Source: Flavobacterium cerinum
GTDB lineage: Bacteria > Bacteroidota > Bacteroidia > Flavobacteriales > Flavobacteriaceae
Assembly: GCF_004028155.1 (NCBI RefSeq)
Contig: NZ_SBII01000002.1
Span: 124,001-188,000, forward strand
Reading direction: 5' to 3'
Length of the DNA: 64,000 nt
Position numbers and translations under genes: made by a program. Under the pieces are notes generated by a model. That model searched no databases, was not told where the DNA came from, and saw only the letters and a list, made by a program, of their open reading frames with translations. Shown in pieces: positions 18,784 to 29,000 of this stretch (the stretch's first letter is position 1; each line of letters starts with the position of its first letter).

Positions 18784-19614
18784 ATGAAAAACGACCAACT
18801 GGATAACCAATTTAAATTTACACCTTCAGTAGTGGCTTGGCCATTATATTTTGTGCTACTATTGTGGGTAGTATACTGGATAGAAGTAAAATATAATATA
18901 TACCTTAACGACTATGGTATATTGCCAAGAACCTTATCAGGTCTTCGCGGCATAGTACTAAGTCCATTTCTTCATGGAAGCTTAGAACATTTGTATAATA
19001 ACTCAATTCCTTTATTTGTACTTATTGCTGCATTGCGGTATTTTTATAGAAAGCAGGCATTGCAGGTAATTGTATATGGAGTACTGCTGTCGGGTTTTAT
19101 AACATGGCTGATAGGGCGTGAGTCGTACCACATTGGAGCAAGCGGACTTATTTATGTATTAGTAAGCTTTATGTTTTTTAAAGGAATACAAACAGGCTAT
19201 TATAGATTAGTCGCTTTATCGCTTACTATTATAGTGCTGTATGGCGGAATGATATGGTATGTTTTTCCGGATGTGGAACAGGGTATTTCCTGGGAAGGTC
19301 ACTTGGGAGGATTAATTAGCGGACTCTTATTCTCTAAAATATATAGTACACCCGAATATGAAAAGCAAATTGTTTACGACTGGCAGCGTCCTGATTTCGA
19401 TCCGGAAAGTGATGCTTTCATGAAACGCTTTGATGAAAACGGAGTATTTGTAAATCCACCGCCGCCGGAACCAGAACCGGATGAATATATAAATATAGAG
19501 CCTGAAGCAGAAATGTTTCCGTCCAGGCCCATTGTAAGGTATGTCTATACGTATGTTGAAAAACCTAAAGAAGATACTCCCGAAGAAGAATCAAATAATC
19601 AAATTGTTCAATAA
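18784..19614 (+). CDS. Rhomboid family intramembrane serine protease
   Basis: A 276-residue membrane protein of about six helices with the rhomboid active site: HGSLEHLYNN (residues 64-73), catalytic Ser120 in GASG and catalytic His173 in EGHLGGLISG. Rhomboids cut single-pass membrane proteins inside the bilayer. After the last helix (about 185) comes a 90-residue hydrophilic tail with a proline/glutamate stretch (PPPPEPEPDEYINIEPE), which is probably cytoplasmic and disordered. The gene is alone; the start at 18784 gives the usual short N-terminal cytoplasmic segment. The substrate is unknown. Confidence 0.92.
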   Translation: MKNDQLDNQFKFTPSVVAWPLYFVLLLWVVYWIEVKYNIYLNDYGILPRTLSGLRGIVLSPFLHGSLEHLYNNSIPLFVLIAALRYFYRKQALQVIVYGVLLSGFITWLIGRESYHIGASGLIYVLVSFMFFKGIQTGYYRLVALSLTIIVLYGGMIWYVFPDVEQGISWEGHLGGLISGLLFSKIYSTPEYEKQIVYDWQRPDFDPESDAFMKRFDENGVFVNPPPPEPEPDEYINIEPEAEMFPSRPIVRYVYTYVEKPKEDTPEEESNNQIVQ

Positions 19615-19626
19615 TAGATAAATCTA

Positions 19627-20361
19627 TTAGCTTCTTTGTCTTACCGTTTCATAAAGGAAAGCACCACAGGCTACCGATACGTTAAGCGAAGCGATTGTAC
19701 CGAACATAGGTAGTTTTGCTTTGTCGTCTACAATTTTTAGTACAGATGGATTAATCCCTCTGTCTTCAGATCCCATAATAATAGCCAATGGCTCATTAAG
19801 GGAAATGTCATAAATGGTGTTTTCTGTTTTCTCGGTTGCGGCAACGGTTTTAATACCTGAACCCTGTAAATGGAAAATAGCATCTTTAATATGTTCTACT
19901 TTACAGATAGGCACATTAAATACTGCTCCCGCAGATGTTTTTACCGTATCTCCGTTAACAGCTGCAGAACCTTGTTTTTGAACGATAATACCATCTACTC
20001 CTGTACATTCTGCAGTACGGATGATAGCACCAAAGTTACGAGCGTCAGAGATCTGGTCAAGAATTAAAAACAAAGGCATCTTGCCACTTTCCATTACCGT
20101 TTCTATAAGTGTTTCCAGATTATGGAACTTAATAGGAGCAATAGTTGCAACAGCACCCTGGTGGTTATTAGGTGTTAAACGATTTAATTTTTCTACGGGA
20201 ACGTAGCTAAAATTAACGTTATTAGCCTTCATGGCCTTCATTAGGTCCTTCATTAAATCCCCAAGGGCATCCTTCTGAATAAATACCTTATCTATCTCTT
20301 TTCCTGCGTGTATAGCTTCTATTATAGCCCTGATACCGAAAATTAGGTGTTCTTTTTCCAT
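19627..20361 (-). CDS. rlmB: 23S rRNA 2'-O-ribose methyltransferase (TrmH family, RlmB)
   Basis: A 244-residue SPOUT methyltransferase of standard RlmB length. The N-terminal substrate-binding domain begins HLIFGIRAIIEAI. The three SPOUT motifs follow: LDQISDARNFGAIIRTAE (101-118), IIMGSEDRGI (194-203) and LNVSVACGAFLYE (226-238). RlmB methylates G2251 (E. coli numbering) in the ribosomal P loop using S-adenosylmethionine. It is convergent with the rhomboid gene, 12 bases apart. A TAnnTTTG box ends five bases before the start codon, which would give an almost leaderless message. Confidence 0.92.
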   Translation of the reverse strand: MEKEHLIFGIRAIIEAIHAGKEIDKVFIQKDALGDLMKDLMKAMKANNVNFSYVPVEKLNRLTPNNHQGAVATIAPIKFHNLETLIETVMESGKMPLFLILDQISDARNFGAIIRTAECTGVDGIIVQKQGSAAVNGDTVKTSAGAVFNVPICKVEHIKDAIFHLQGSGIKTVAATEKTENTIYDISLNEPLAIIMGSEDRGINPSVLKIVDDKAKLPMFGTIASLNVSVACGAFLYETVRQRS

Positions 20362-20365
20362 GGGG

Positions 20366-20373
20366 CAAAGATA
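20366..20373 (-). promoter_or_regulatory. -7 box close to the rlmB start
   Basis: On the minus strand TATCTTTG fits TAnnTTTG and ends 4 bases before the ATG. No clear TTTG is seen at the usual -33 distance, so it may be fortuitous. Confidence 0.35.
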
Positions 20374-20379
20374 GGATAT

Positions 20380-20409
20380 AGATTTCAGATTTCAGTTTTT
20401 AGATTTCAG
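20380..20409. repeat. Three short AGATTTCAG repeats
   Basis: AGATTTCAG occurs at 20380, 20387 (overlapping the first by two bases) and 20401. This is low-complexity intergenic sequence upstream of rlmB. There are no regular spacers, so it is not a CRISPR array. Confidence 0.6.
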
Positions 20410-20516
20410 ATTGTTTTGAAAACCGTTTAAGATTAGGTAACATCAAATGTTAATATTGGTCAGGTACTTTAACCCTATCATAAACATGATGTAATTCCTT
20501 CCTGGTTTAAGCGCGA

Positions 20517-20524
20517 TACTTTTG
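20517..20524 (+). promoter_or_regulatory. -7 box for the phosphoesterase gene
   Basis: A perfect TACTTTTG ends 33 bases before the start codon. The -33 region is not a clear TTTG. Confidence 0.45.
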
Positions 20525-20557
20525 TGCCAAGTTTTTAACCAAATTTTCTAATACATC

Positions 20558-23293
20558 ATGAAAAGAATTTACTTACTACTACTCTTTTTTGCCGGGTTCA
20601 TTGCACAGGCCCAAACACTTTTCCCTTATCTGCAGGCGCCTTCCAGTACTTCTATTTATGTAAACTGGAAGACCGAAAGCAATCCGGAATCGATTGTGCA
20701 ATTTGGAAACAGCCCAGCCGCGCTTACTACCACGGTTAACGGCACCAACCAGATTTTTACCGATACAGGTTATGCAGGTAATTATTTTTACCATACGGTA
20801 AAGATCGAGGGACTTACAGCAAATACGAAATACTATTATCGTATTAAAACAGGATCACTAACATCAGATGTGTATTCGTTTAAAACCCTACCATTACCTG
20901 GGCAGGCAGCTACAGCCGATGGACATCTACGTTTTTTAGTATTAGGAGATAACCAAATGAGAAACGAGCCGCGTTTTGATACATTGGTTGCATCTGCTAA
21001 AAGAAAGATCGCTCAAAAATGGGGAATAGCTGCAGATCCTGCAGATAATATCGCACTGACCGTAATGGTAGGTGATCAGGTAGATGTGGGTACATTAGAT
21101 CATTATGAAAATGTACATTTTAAAAAGAACAAAGCCCTTTCAGGTTATTTACCAATACAAACATTGGTAGGAAACCATGAAACCTATGGTACATTGGCTA
21201 TGCAGGCTTACTATGACCACTACATCCTTGACGGAATGTCATACAAAGGGATAACATCAGGGACAGAGAATTATTATGCAAATCAGGTAGGTAATACATT
21301 ATTTATCGCAACAGATACAGAGCATACCAGTATTCAGCAGTTAAGCTGGGTTCAGCAGGTAGTAAGCGCTGCAAATAATGACAATACTGTAGACTGGATC
21401 ATCTCTTTAGGCCACAGGCCATACCAGGCAGAACAATATGTGGGTGATATTTCACCGTGGATCCGTAATTCGGTAATGCCAATATTGGTAACTTCTCCTA
21501 AACACATTTTGCATATTGGTGCTCACCATCATTTGTATCATAGAGGCCAGTTAAAAAACACACCTACTTATCAAATTATTTCTGGTGGTGTTGCCTGGGA
21601 TCAATATTGGGGTATGGCAGTTGAGCAGGATTTTGAAGATGTTCAGAAAACAATATCAAACTGGATCTACCAAATTATAGATATCGATGTAACCAATGGT
21701 ACTTTTGATGTTGAAGCTTATTCTATAGGTAGTGTTTACGAATGGAAGGATAATGAATTGATGGATGAGTTTCACCGTTACAAAGGACTGGCAAGTCCGG
21801 CAAAACCATCGATCACGAATGAGCTTAATGGAGCTGATGTAGAATTGCCATTAACATTAGAAAGTTCTGCTTACGCTACAACAACAAATCAGTTGCTTAA
21901 CTCTACCCAGTTTATGATAGGTAAAACAGCAAGTTTTGATATTATAGAAAAAGATGTATACAGGGATTACGAAAACCTGTTTGGTAAATCAGGTACCAGA
22001 GTAGATATATCTACAGACGTTAATGCGGGTGTAGATATCACTAAACTTACATTAGCAGAAAATGAAATACCAAACGGACAGTATTTTGTAAAAACCCGCC
22101 AAAGAGACCGTAACCTTAACTGGTCAGAGTGGAGCGAAGTAAAATCATTTAATGTTATTAATAGTGGTTTTGCTAATACCTTAATTCAGCTTGATACAAT
22201 TGCTTATCTTCCTAATACGCCAATCCATGTTTCATTTACCGATGGTCCTGGTAATGCAAACGATTGGATCGCATTATATAAAAGCGACCAGACACCGGGA
22301 AGTTCAAGTCCATCACAGTTATGGAACTATGTAAATGGAGAAACAAGCGGAAATGTAACTTTTGCAGGATTACCGGGAATAGGAATGTATTATGCTGCAT
22401 TTCTTGAAAATGATGGTTATACAGAACTTGCTGAAAGAAAAGAATTTTACGTTGGCCCGTTTGTTACACTGGCTTCAGATAAAGAAGTGTACGAAGAAGG
22501 AAATGCAGTAACGATAAGTTTCTTAAACAGTCCGCATTTAGAAAAAGACTGGATAGGTATTTATAAAGTAGGGCAGGTGCCGGGTTCTGTGGCTTCAATT
22601 AAATGGGACTATGTAACCACAGCCGATGGCAGCTTTACCTTTACAGGCCTTCCTAAAGGATACTACTATGCAGAGTACCTATTGCAGGACGGTTATAAAA
22701 CCGTTGGTAACAAAGTATTTTTTCAGGTAGGTACACAAATTACACAGCTTGCCATTAATAAAACCGTTTATAACTTAAATGAGAATATTATTGCTACCTG
22801 GACAGATGCTCCGGGTATAATAAAAGACTGGTTGGGTATTTACCATGCCGGAGACGATCCAAACAGTGATGAGCTGGTAAGCTATACTTATTTTGATGGT
22901 CAGCCTGAAGGCACCACACCGGTACAGGGAGATAAATTGCCTGTAACGCCTGGAGACTACTTCATAGTTATGTTTACAAACGATTCATATAATGAAGTAT
23001 CTAATAGAATATCATTTGTGGTAGATGGCGGTTTAGGAATAAACGAACTTTCATCACAGAGCGGAGTTCAGGTTTATCCTAATCCGGTTAAAAAAGGGGA
23101 GAGAACGTACATCAAATCTAAGTATCCAATCGATCAAATAGATATGTTTGATATGACAGGGAATTTATTCTATTCTTCAAAGAATATTAATGATTATAAT
23201 TTTTCGCTTATCAACCAAAGTTTACCTACAGGAGTGTATGTACTAAAAATACATTCTAACAAGGTATATACTGTAAAAGTAATTGTAGATTAA
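20558..23293 (+). CDS. Secreted purple-acid-phosphatase-like metallophosphoesterase with T9SS sorting domain
   Basis: A 911-residue exported protein. Signal peptide (about 1-19); fibronectin-III-like N-terminal domain (about 20-110, as in purple acid phosphatases); calcineurin-type phosphoesterase domain with metal ligands in GDN (130-132), GDQVD (172-176), GNHE (205-208), GHR (285-287) and GAHHH (321-325). It acts on phosphate esters outside the cell; substrate not known. Residues about 540-825 are three tandem repeats of about 90 residues sharing a DWIxIYK/H motif and a GxYYAxF strand, probably binding or spacer modules. The C-terminal 80 residues (VYPNPV, QIDMFDMTGN, LPTGVYVLKI) are a type A T9SS signal, so it is secreted or held at the surface. 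It is convergent with the SusC/D operon. Confidence 0.88.
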   Translation: MKRIYLLLLFFAGFIAQAQTLFPYLQAPSSTSIYVNWKTESNPESIVQFGNSPAALTTTVNGTNQIFTDTGYAGNYFYHTVKIEGLTANTKYYYRIKTGSLTSDVYSFKTLPLPGQAATADGHLRFLVLGDNQMRNEPRFDTLVASAKRKIAQKWGIAADPADNIALTVMVGDQVDVGTLDHYENVHFKKNKALSGYLPIQTLVGNHETYGTLAMQAYYDHYILDGMSYKGITSGTENYYANQVGNTLFIATDTEHTSIQQLSWVQQVVSAANNDNTVDWIISLGHRPYQAEQYVGDISPWIRNSVMPILVTSPKHILHIGAHHHLYHRGQLKNTPTYQIISGGVAWDQYWGMAVEQDFEDVQKTISNWIYQIIDIDVTNGTFDVEAYSIGSVYEWKDNELMDEFHRYKGLASPAKPSITNELNGADVELPLTLESSAYATTTNQLLNSTQFMIGKTASFDIIEKDVYRDYENLFGKSGTRVDISTDVNAGVDITKLTLAENEIPNGQYFVKTRQRDRNLNWSEWSEVKSFNVINSGFANTLIQLDTIAYLPNTPIHVSFTDGPGNANDWIALYKSDQTPGSSSPSQLWNYVNGETSGNVTFAGLPGIGMYYAAFLENDGYTELAERKEFYVGPFVTLASDKEVYEEGNAVTISFLNSPHLEKDWIGIYKVGQVPGSVASIKWDYVTTADGSFTFTGLPKGYYYAEYLLQDGYKTVGNKVFFQVGTQITQLAINKTVYNLNENIIATWTDAPGIIKDWLGIYHAGDDPNSDELVSYTYFDGQPEGTTPVQGDKLPVTPGDYFIVMFTNDSYNEVSNRISFVVDGGLGINELSSQSGVQVYPNPVKKGERTYIKSKYPIDQIDMFDMTGNLFYSSKNINDYNFSLINQSLPTGVYVLKIHSNKVYTVKVIVD

Positions 23294-23320
23294 ATAGTGT
23301 AATAGTTTTTTTGTTAAGAG

Positions 23321-23351
23321 AGGCTGTCTAAATTTTAGGCAGCCTTTTTAA
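23321..23351 (+). terminator. Terminator of the phosphoesterase gene
   Basis: The hairpin AGGCTGTCTAAA/TTTTAGGCAGCCT (23321-23345, one or two mismatches) is followed by a T-run. Confidence 0.8.
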
Positions 23352-23373
23352 TTATAAAAGTTTAATAAAAAAT

Positions 23374-23403
23374 AACCCCCAGCTACTTTTGTAGGTGGGG
23401 GTT
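23374..23403 (-). terminator. Strong hairpin ending the SusC/D operon
   Basis: A 13-base stem with one mismatch (23374-23386 with 23391-23403) has a TTTT loop and five G-C pairs. On the minus strand it is followed by a T-rich tract, which fits the end of the convergent lipoprotein gene. Confidence 0.8.
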
Positions 23404-23428
23404 AAGTATTAAAGATATTTCTCTTTAG

Positions 23429-24328
23429 TTAATTTTTAGTGTATACAGAATCACCAAAATCGCCATATTCATTTTCCCAATGTATGGTAAGTGTACCGTC
23501 ATCATTAACCATCCCGGATAATGTAACAGACTCTGTAAAAGGACCTTTATATGAAGCACTCAATACTCCACAAACATCTTTAATAGTTGCTATAGAATGA
23601 TCTGGAGTAATTCCATACATGTCATACCATAATAGGTAAAGCCCTCCATATGCATCAGACATCTCATAGCTTCCTGCTCCTTTGTCAGTAAGTGTTACTG
23701 TGAAAGGATAATCGGTTATTGGATTTTCGTCAGGTGTTGGTCCTGCATCTGTAGATTCACCGCTAGTTATTACGCTGTAAGTTCCGGCTAAATCAGAAGG
23801 ACAAGCGACTAGATACGACTGAGCCACACTATAAATAGGAGAGTTGGCAATATCCTGACCATAGTTTTGTGATCCATCATCATTATGAAGTTTTAATAAC
23901 GTACCGTTTGCTAAAGTAAGATCAGCAGTTATTATTAACTCATCGCCCAGTTCAAAATCGGTGTCATCTGTTAATACAGTAAACTTATCTATCAACTGTT
24001 GTTTTGTTAATGTCATACTCGTTGGGAAAGTAGTAACATTACTAGCCAATACTATTTTTTCAGCACTACCATCTCCTTTAATGTAGAATGCTACAAGGTC
24101 AAGGGATGATATCTTTCCTTGTGCCATTTCGATAGAAAAGCCAATAGTTATATTTTCTCCATCCTGTATTTTTACAAGATTAAGTATTAGATCATCTGTT
24201 TCCGATTTTACAATATTTGGAACTGCGCCGACTTCCAGATTGATCTTAGAATCTCCTCCGTCATCATCACAGGATAGCATCATGGCTACTGTAAATAATG
24301 AGACTAATATTAGTTTTATTTTTTTCAT
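23429..24328 (-). CDS. Lipoprotein encoded with SusC/SusD
   Basis: A 299-residue lipoprotein. Its signal MKKIKLILVSLFTVAMMLSC ends at Cys20, followed by DDDGGDS, the acidic surface-export signal of Bacteroidota. The mature protein is beta-rich and has no catalytic motif. It is the last gene of the operon, 11 bases after susD. In such loci this position usually holds a SusE/F-like surface glycan- or ligand-binding protein, so ligand binding at the surface is a reasonable inference. Two cysteines (in LVACPSDLAG and IKDVCGVLSA) could form a disulfide. The family was not recognised. Confidence 0.75.
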   Translation of the reverse strand: MKKIKLILVSLFTVAMMLSCDDDGGDSKINLEVGAVPNIVKSETDDLILNLVKIQDGENITIGFSIEMAQGKISSLDLVAFYIKGDGSAEKIVLASNVTTFPTSMTLTKQQLIDKFTVLTDDTDFELGDELIITADLTLANGTLLKLHNDDGSQNYGQDIANSPIYSVAQSYLVACPSDLAGTYSVITSGESTDAGPTPDENPITDYPFTVTLTDKGAGSYEMSDAYGGLYLLWYDMYGITPDHSIATIKDVCGVLSASYKGPFTESVTLSGMVNDDGTLTIHWENEYGDFGDSVYTKN

Positions 24329-24339
24329 GACTTATTTTT

Positions 24340-26028
24340 TTAATTATCCCAAAATATAGTGTAGGTTGCTGGGTTTTTTTGAGCCGGTGCACTTGAGTTT
24401 GCATTTAGCTCGCTTTGTGGCCAGAATAGAGACACTTGGAATGGATTATTCAAAACGGTTTGCGAATCTACAAGCGGCCATGCATCAGCATTGTTAAGCT
24501 GATATTCTGGTGAAGGTCCGTTTGGATTTGCCGGCACAGGATATCCTGTTCTTCTGTAATCTGTATATTGATCCATCGAATCACCAAAAGTCGCAACCCA
24601 TTTTTGAGTCATAAGGATTTCCAATTTTTTTGCGGGACTTGCAGCATTATATTCTGTCATTACATTTGCTATAAATGTTGTTACAGCTGTAGATCCTGTA
24701 AGAGCTGGTACATTTTGAGATGTAAGTGTTTCAACTACTACTTTATCAACTTTTGCAAAACTTGCCAACATTGCTTCTTCAAGTTTAGCTCCTGCATCCC
24801 CTGATATTGTAGTGGCTAACATCAGTTCAGCCTGAATATATAAAAATTCGTCATAGGTTAACATTCTGTGCGGTGCAATACCTGTTCCGCTAGTAATACC
24901 CGCTACACCACCGTTACCATCGTCGTAACGTCCGCCGCAAGGAAATATCCCTGGATAGGTATATGAATTCTCTGCGCTGGAGTCTCTCCATGGGCCGGTA
25001 CTTCCAAAACGAATACTAAAGAACCCTGTTGATTTATCCCAATAATCTGCTTTTGGGTTTCCTGTTCCGGGGTCTCCCTGATCAGGAGGGAATTGTCCTG
25101 GAGTTAGCTGATTATAGAAATAATAAGGAATTCGAGGATCTACATTTCCCGTGTGGATATTAGGATTCATTCCTTTTAAAATTTCATAAAACCATGGGCT
25201 CATGTAAGTCGAGAATTGAGTACCACCATAAGATTCTACAAAAAACTTATTCCTTTCTTCGGATGGAGAAGTGTTTTTTGTTCCTTTAAATTCAAAATCA
25301 TCAGCGTTGGACTGGAAAAAATTATTTTCTGCAATCAATGCGTTAAAATCTGTGGCATTAAATAAAGCTGTAGTTCGGATCTGGTTGTATAACTTTAATT
25401 TAAAAGTATTAGCAAATCGTATCCATTTATCCATATTTCCGCCATAGAAAAGATCATTACTGCCAGGTAAAAGCCCCTTATCTGAAGCCATGTTTGCCTT
25501 TGCTGTATCGATAAGGTCAAGAATAGCAGCATAAACTTCCTGCTGATTGTCAAATTTAGGACTGATAATTCCCTGTGAAAGCTTTGTCGCATCTGTGAAT
25601 GGAACATCCCCCCACATGTCTACAGCAAAAGCCATTAAGTAGGCTTTCTCCATTTGGGCTATGCCTACATATACTAAATCTTCTGTTTCAGTTCCCTGTT
25701 TAATGATGGTCTCAATATCAGCCAGGGTAAGGTAGACGTTATCCCACTCATTTTTTAGTATTATGTTGTCAACCTTAGTTCCATACTGATCCTGTTCTTC
25801 ACGGGCACACATTTGGTGGGTATACACCATTATTATGTCGCCGGTATAAAATCTAAAATCATTTACATTTCCTACAGCTACCTGTGTATTGGTTAGCATC
25901 ATTGGAAGTGCGGCTACCGTTGGATTATCTGTGTCGGTATTTACATCAAGATAATCGTCGCACCCCACAAGGAACATCACACTTAAAAGTAAGGCAATGC
26001 TATATTTATTATTTTTGAGTATTTTCAT
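24340..26028 (-). CDS. SusD/RagB-like outer-membrane lipoprotein (SusD-like 2 type)
   Basis: A 562-residue lipoprotein with lipobox MFLVGC (Cys23) followed by DDYLDVNTDTDNPTVA, the canonical start of the SusD-like 2 family. It has the helical TPR-type scaffold (IEQGxxTED, QMEKAYLMAF, DMWGDVPFTDA, LMLATTISGDA) and a C-terminal RRTGYPVP region. SusD proteins are the lid of the SusC channel, catching the nutrient at the cell surface. It is encoded 12 bases after the SusC-like gene. This subfamily is often found in loci without glycan-degrading enzymes, as here, so the ligand might be a peptide or other molecule rather than a polysaccharide. Confidence 0.92.
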   Translation of the reverse strand: MKILKNNKYSIALLLSVMFLVGCDDYLDVNTDTDNPTVAALPMMLTNTQVAVGNVNDFRFYTGDIIMVYTHQMCAREEQDQYGTKVDNIILKNEWDNVYLTLADIETIIKQGTETEDLVYVGIAQMEKAYLMAFAVDMWGDVPFTDATKLSQGIISPKFDNQQEVYAAILDLIDTAKANMASDKGLLPGSNDLFYGGNMDKWIRFANTFKLKLYNQIRTTALFNATDFNALIAENNFFQSNADDFEFKGTKNTSPSEERNKFFVESYGGTQFSTYMSPWFYEILKGMNPNIHTGNVDPRIPYYFYNQLTPGQFPPDQGDPGTGNPKADYWDKSTGFFSIRFGSTGPWRDSSAENSYTYPGIFPCGGRYDDGNGGVAGITSGTGIAPHRMLTYDEFLYIQAELMLATTISGDAGAKLEEAMLASFAKVDKVVVETLTSQNVPALTGSTAVTTFIANVMTEYNAASPAKKLEILMTQKWVATFGDSMDQYTDYRRTGYPVPANPNGPSPEYQLNNADAWPLVDSQTVLNNPFQVSLFWPQSELNANSSAPAQKNPATYTIFWDN

Positions 26029-26040
26029 TTTCTTAGTTTT

Positions 26041-29000
26041 TTAGAAAGATATATTAAGTCTAAAACCGTATCTTCTTGATGTTGGTGCTGCCGAACTTTC
26101 GATGCCCTGAAGTACACCATTACCGTAGCTTGTTACTTCCGGGTCAAAATTGGTGTATTTCGGTACATTTGGCGCAAAATACCAAAGGTTGTTACCTACA
26201 AAAGAAAGGCTCATACGACCAAAAGGAGTTTTATCTAACCATTTTGTTGGTAAGTCATAAGTAAGGCTTAGCTCTCTAAGTCTGTAAACCGTACCATCAT
26301 AAACTCTGGCCTGGTCAACACTGTTAATACCAAAGGTATTACCACCAGCAGGCGAGAAATAAAGTTCGTTTGTGCTTAATTGAGTAGTGTTTGGAATTTT
26401 ATTTCCATTATTATCAAGTATAGGAGTACCATCATTATTTCCATAAAAACCTGGTATAATATGTGTACGTTCTCTATCTTCGGTATCTTTTGTTACACCA
26501 CGTCCCAGTAATGCTTCAATTGTAGATGATGATATATCACCCCCTTCTTTCCAGTCAATCTGAGCTCTTAAGGTTAGGCCTTTGTAGCTAAAGGTATTTA
26601 TGAAGTTCATTTTAAAGTCAGGGTTTGGATCACCAATAATACCTAATTTAGGATCTTGGATTATACCACCACCTGCTTGATTAATTAGATAATTACCCTC
26701 ATCGTCTTTAGCGAATTTTGTTCCATAAAACACTCCAAAAGGTTGTCCCGGAATGGCATAAGCGACCTCTTGTGGGTCAAGTTGTATTCTGTCAAGACCT
26801 TCTGTTAGTTTTGTAACTTCGTTTTTGTTTTTGGTGAAATTGGTAGTCCATGTCCATTTAAAGCTATCGGTTTGTATTGGAACCAATGTTAATCCGATCT
26901 CAAAGCCTTTATTGGTCATTGTTGCTCCATTGTCATTGTAGAACTGATAACCACTTGAAGTCGCTACTGTGACAGGTAAGATCAGGTTGTAAGCTTCTTT
27001 ATTGTAATATGTAAAGTCAACAACAATTCTTCGGTTAAAGAATTCAAGATCTGTACCTATTTCAAATTCTTTTGCAAACTCCGGTTCTAAATTAGTGTTA
27101 GCATAAGTAGTAGGGTTACCCATAGTTGGCTGCCCATTAAATGAATTACCTAAGATGTAAGGATTGTTTATAAATTCTGCATCTGCATCACGACCCACTT
27201 TAGCATAACTAGTTCTTAATTTTGCAAAAGTCAACACTTTACTATCCATTTTAAGAGCTTCAGTCAAAATGAATGAAAGGCTTCCCGATGGGTAAAAATA
27301 AGATCTGTTATTTTTATTTAAAGATGATGTCCAGTCATTTCTGGCTGTACCATTAAGGAATAAGAATTCTTTATAAGATAAAGTTACGTCTGCAAATGCA
27401 GCAACGTTTCTTTTTCGGTCGTAATCATCTATAAGGTTTGATACAGTATTTGCATTTCGCATTGTAAATATATCAGGTACTTTAAATTCCCTTCCATAGT
27501 ATCCAATACGGTTATTGGTGCTTTGAAAAACGTTGTTACCTAAAATAGCTGCAAAACCAATATCATCAGTTAATTTATAGTCAAAATTGACAAGCAATGT
27601 CGATTCTATAGTTTCATTACTAAAATCATCTGTTGTAAGTGAACCTACTCCTGTATCCGCTCTTGAACCAATATCACGGATCTGGTTTCTGTTAAGGTCA
27701 TATCTATTTATACCTAAACGGTAAGAGGCAGAAATGTTTTCATTAAATGAGTATGCAAGATTTATACCTGTAACAATTCTCCTGGTTCTTGTAAGGATTT
27801 GATCATGTTTAAGTGACCATAGTGGGTGGTCATAACCTGAATTTGGTATTACAGAAAACCCAGTTTCAGGATCTTCGTAAGGAAGGCTGAAATCCCAGTT
27901 TCTTGCTAAAAATAAAGATCTTGCAAAAGCTGAAGAGGCGCCATCATACTGAACCTCACCAAAAAAACCACCTACCTGATTGGTTGTAGAATAACTCATA
28001 TTACCACCTATTGTCAGGCCGTTTTGTAACTTGAAATTACCACCTGTAGATATTGATGTCCTGTCGTAAGTGTTATATGGTATATATCCATTTTGGTTAA
28101 GGTCTGATATTGTAAGGTTAAAACTTCCATCTTCACCAGAATAACCAAGGTTTAGGGAATTTTCCATCACAACTCCTGTACGGAAAAGGTTTTTTACGTT
28201 ATTTGGTTTAGCAACATAGGGTACCGTAGGGCCAAATTGATTAGGGAAAGCATTTAACAGATTAGGCCATGTTGGTATAGTTTCTCTGGAATCAAAACGT
28301 GGTCCCCATGAGCCATTTGAATTACCGTACTGAAAATTATTACCGGCGCCATAAGTATTTTGATATTCAGGTAAATTTGCGATATTGTCAAAATAAGTAC
28401 CGTTGCTATACTGAACACTAAGTTTTTTTGAAACATTAGTTGACGGAGAACCGGATTTGGTTGTTATAACTATAACACCATTCATTGCTCTGGAACCATA
28501 AAGTGCTGATGCTGCAGTACTTTTAAGTACGTTGATAGATGCAATATTGTTCGGGTCCAAAGTTGATAGCGCATTTTCATATCCGCCACCGCCTTCTACC
28601 ATGTTAGAAGTCGTTACCTGATTATTGCTATATACAACACCATCTACAACTATAAGTGGTTGAGTATTACCAGTAAGGCTGGATATACCTCTTATCGTGA
28701 TCTGGTTAGAAGCACCAGCTACACCTGTTGAAACGTTTACGTTAACTCCAGGTACTTTACCGTTAAGTGAACGGATAAGATCTGGTTCAGAGTTTTCAGT
28801 AACGTCGGCGCTTTTAACGCTGCTTACAGAGTATCCCAGATCTTTAGGGTTTCTCTTAATACCAAAAGCAGTTACCACAACACCTTCCAGTTGTGTGGCT
28901 TCATCAGAAAGACTAATGTTTAAAGTAGATGATATGGCCGGCATTTCCCGGGTCTTCATACCAATGTAACTAAAAACCAATACATCTGTGGGGGCTGCCT

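Noticed and set aside
20380..20409. Short repeats as a CRISPR array
   Set aside because: Only three copies of 9 bases, two overlapping, without spacers of constant length and no cas genes in the window.
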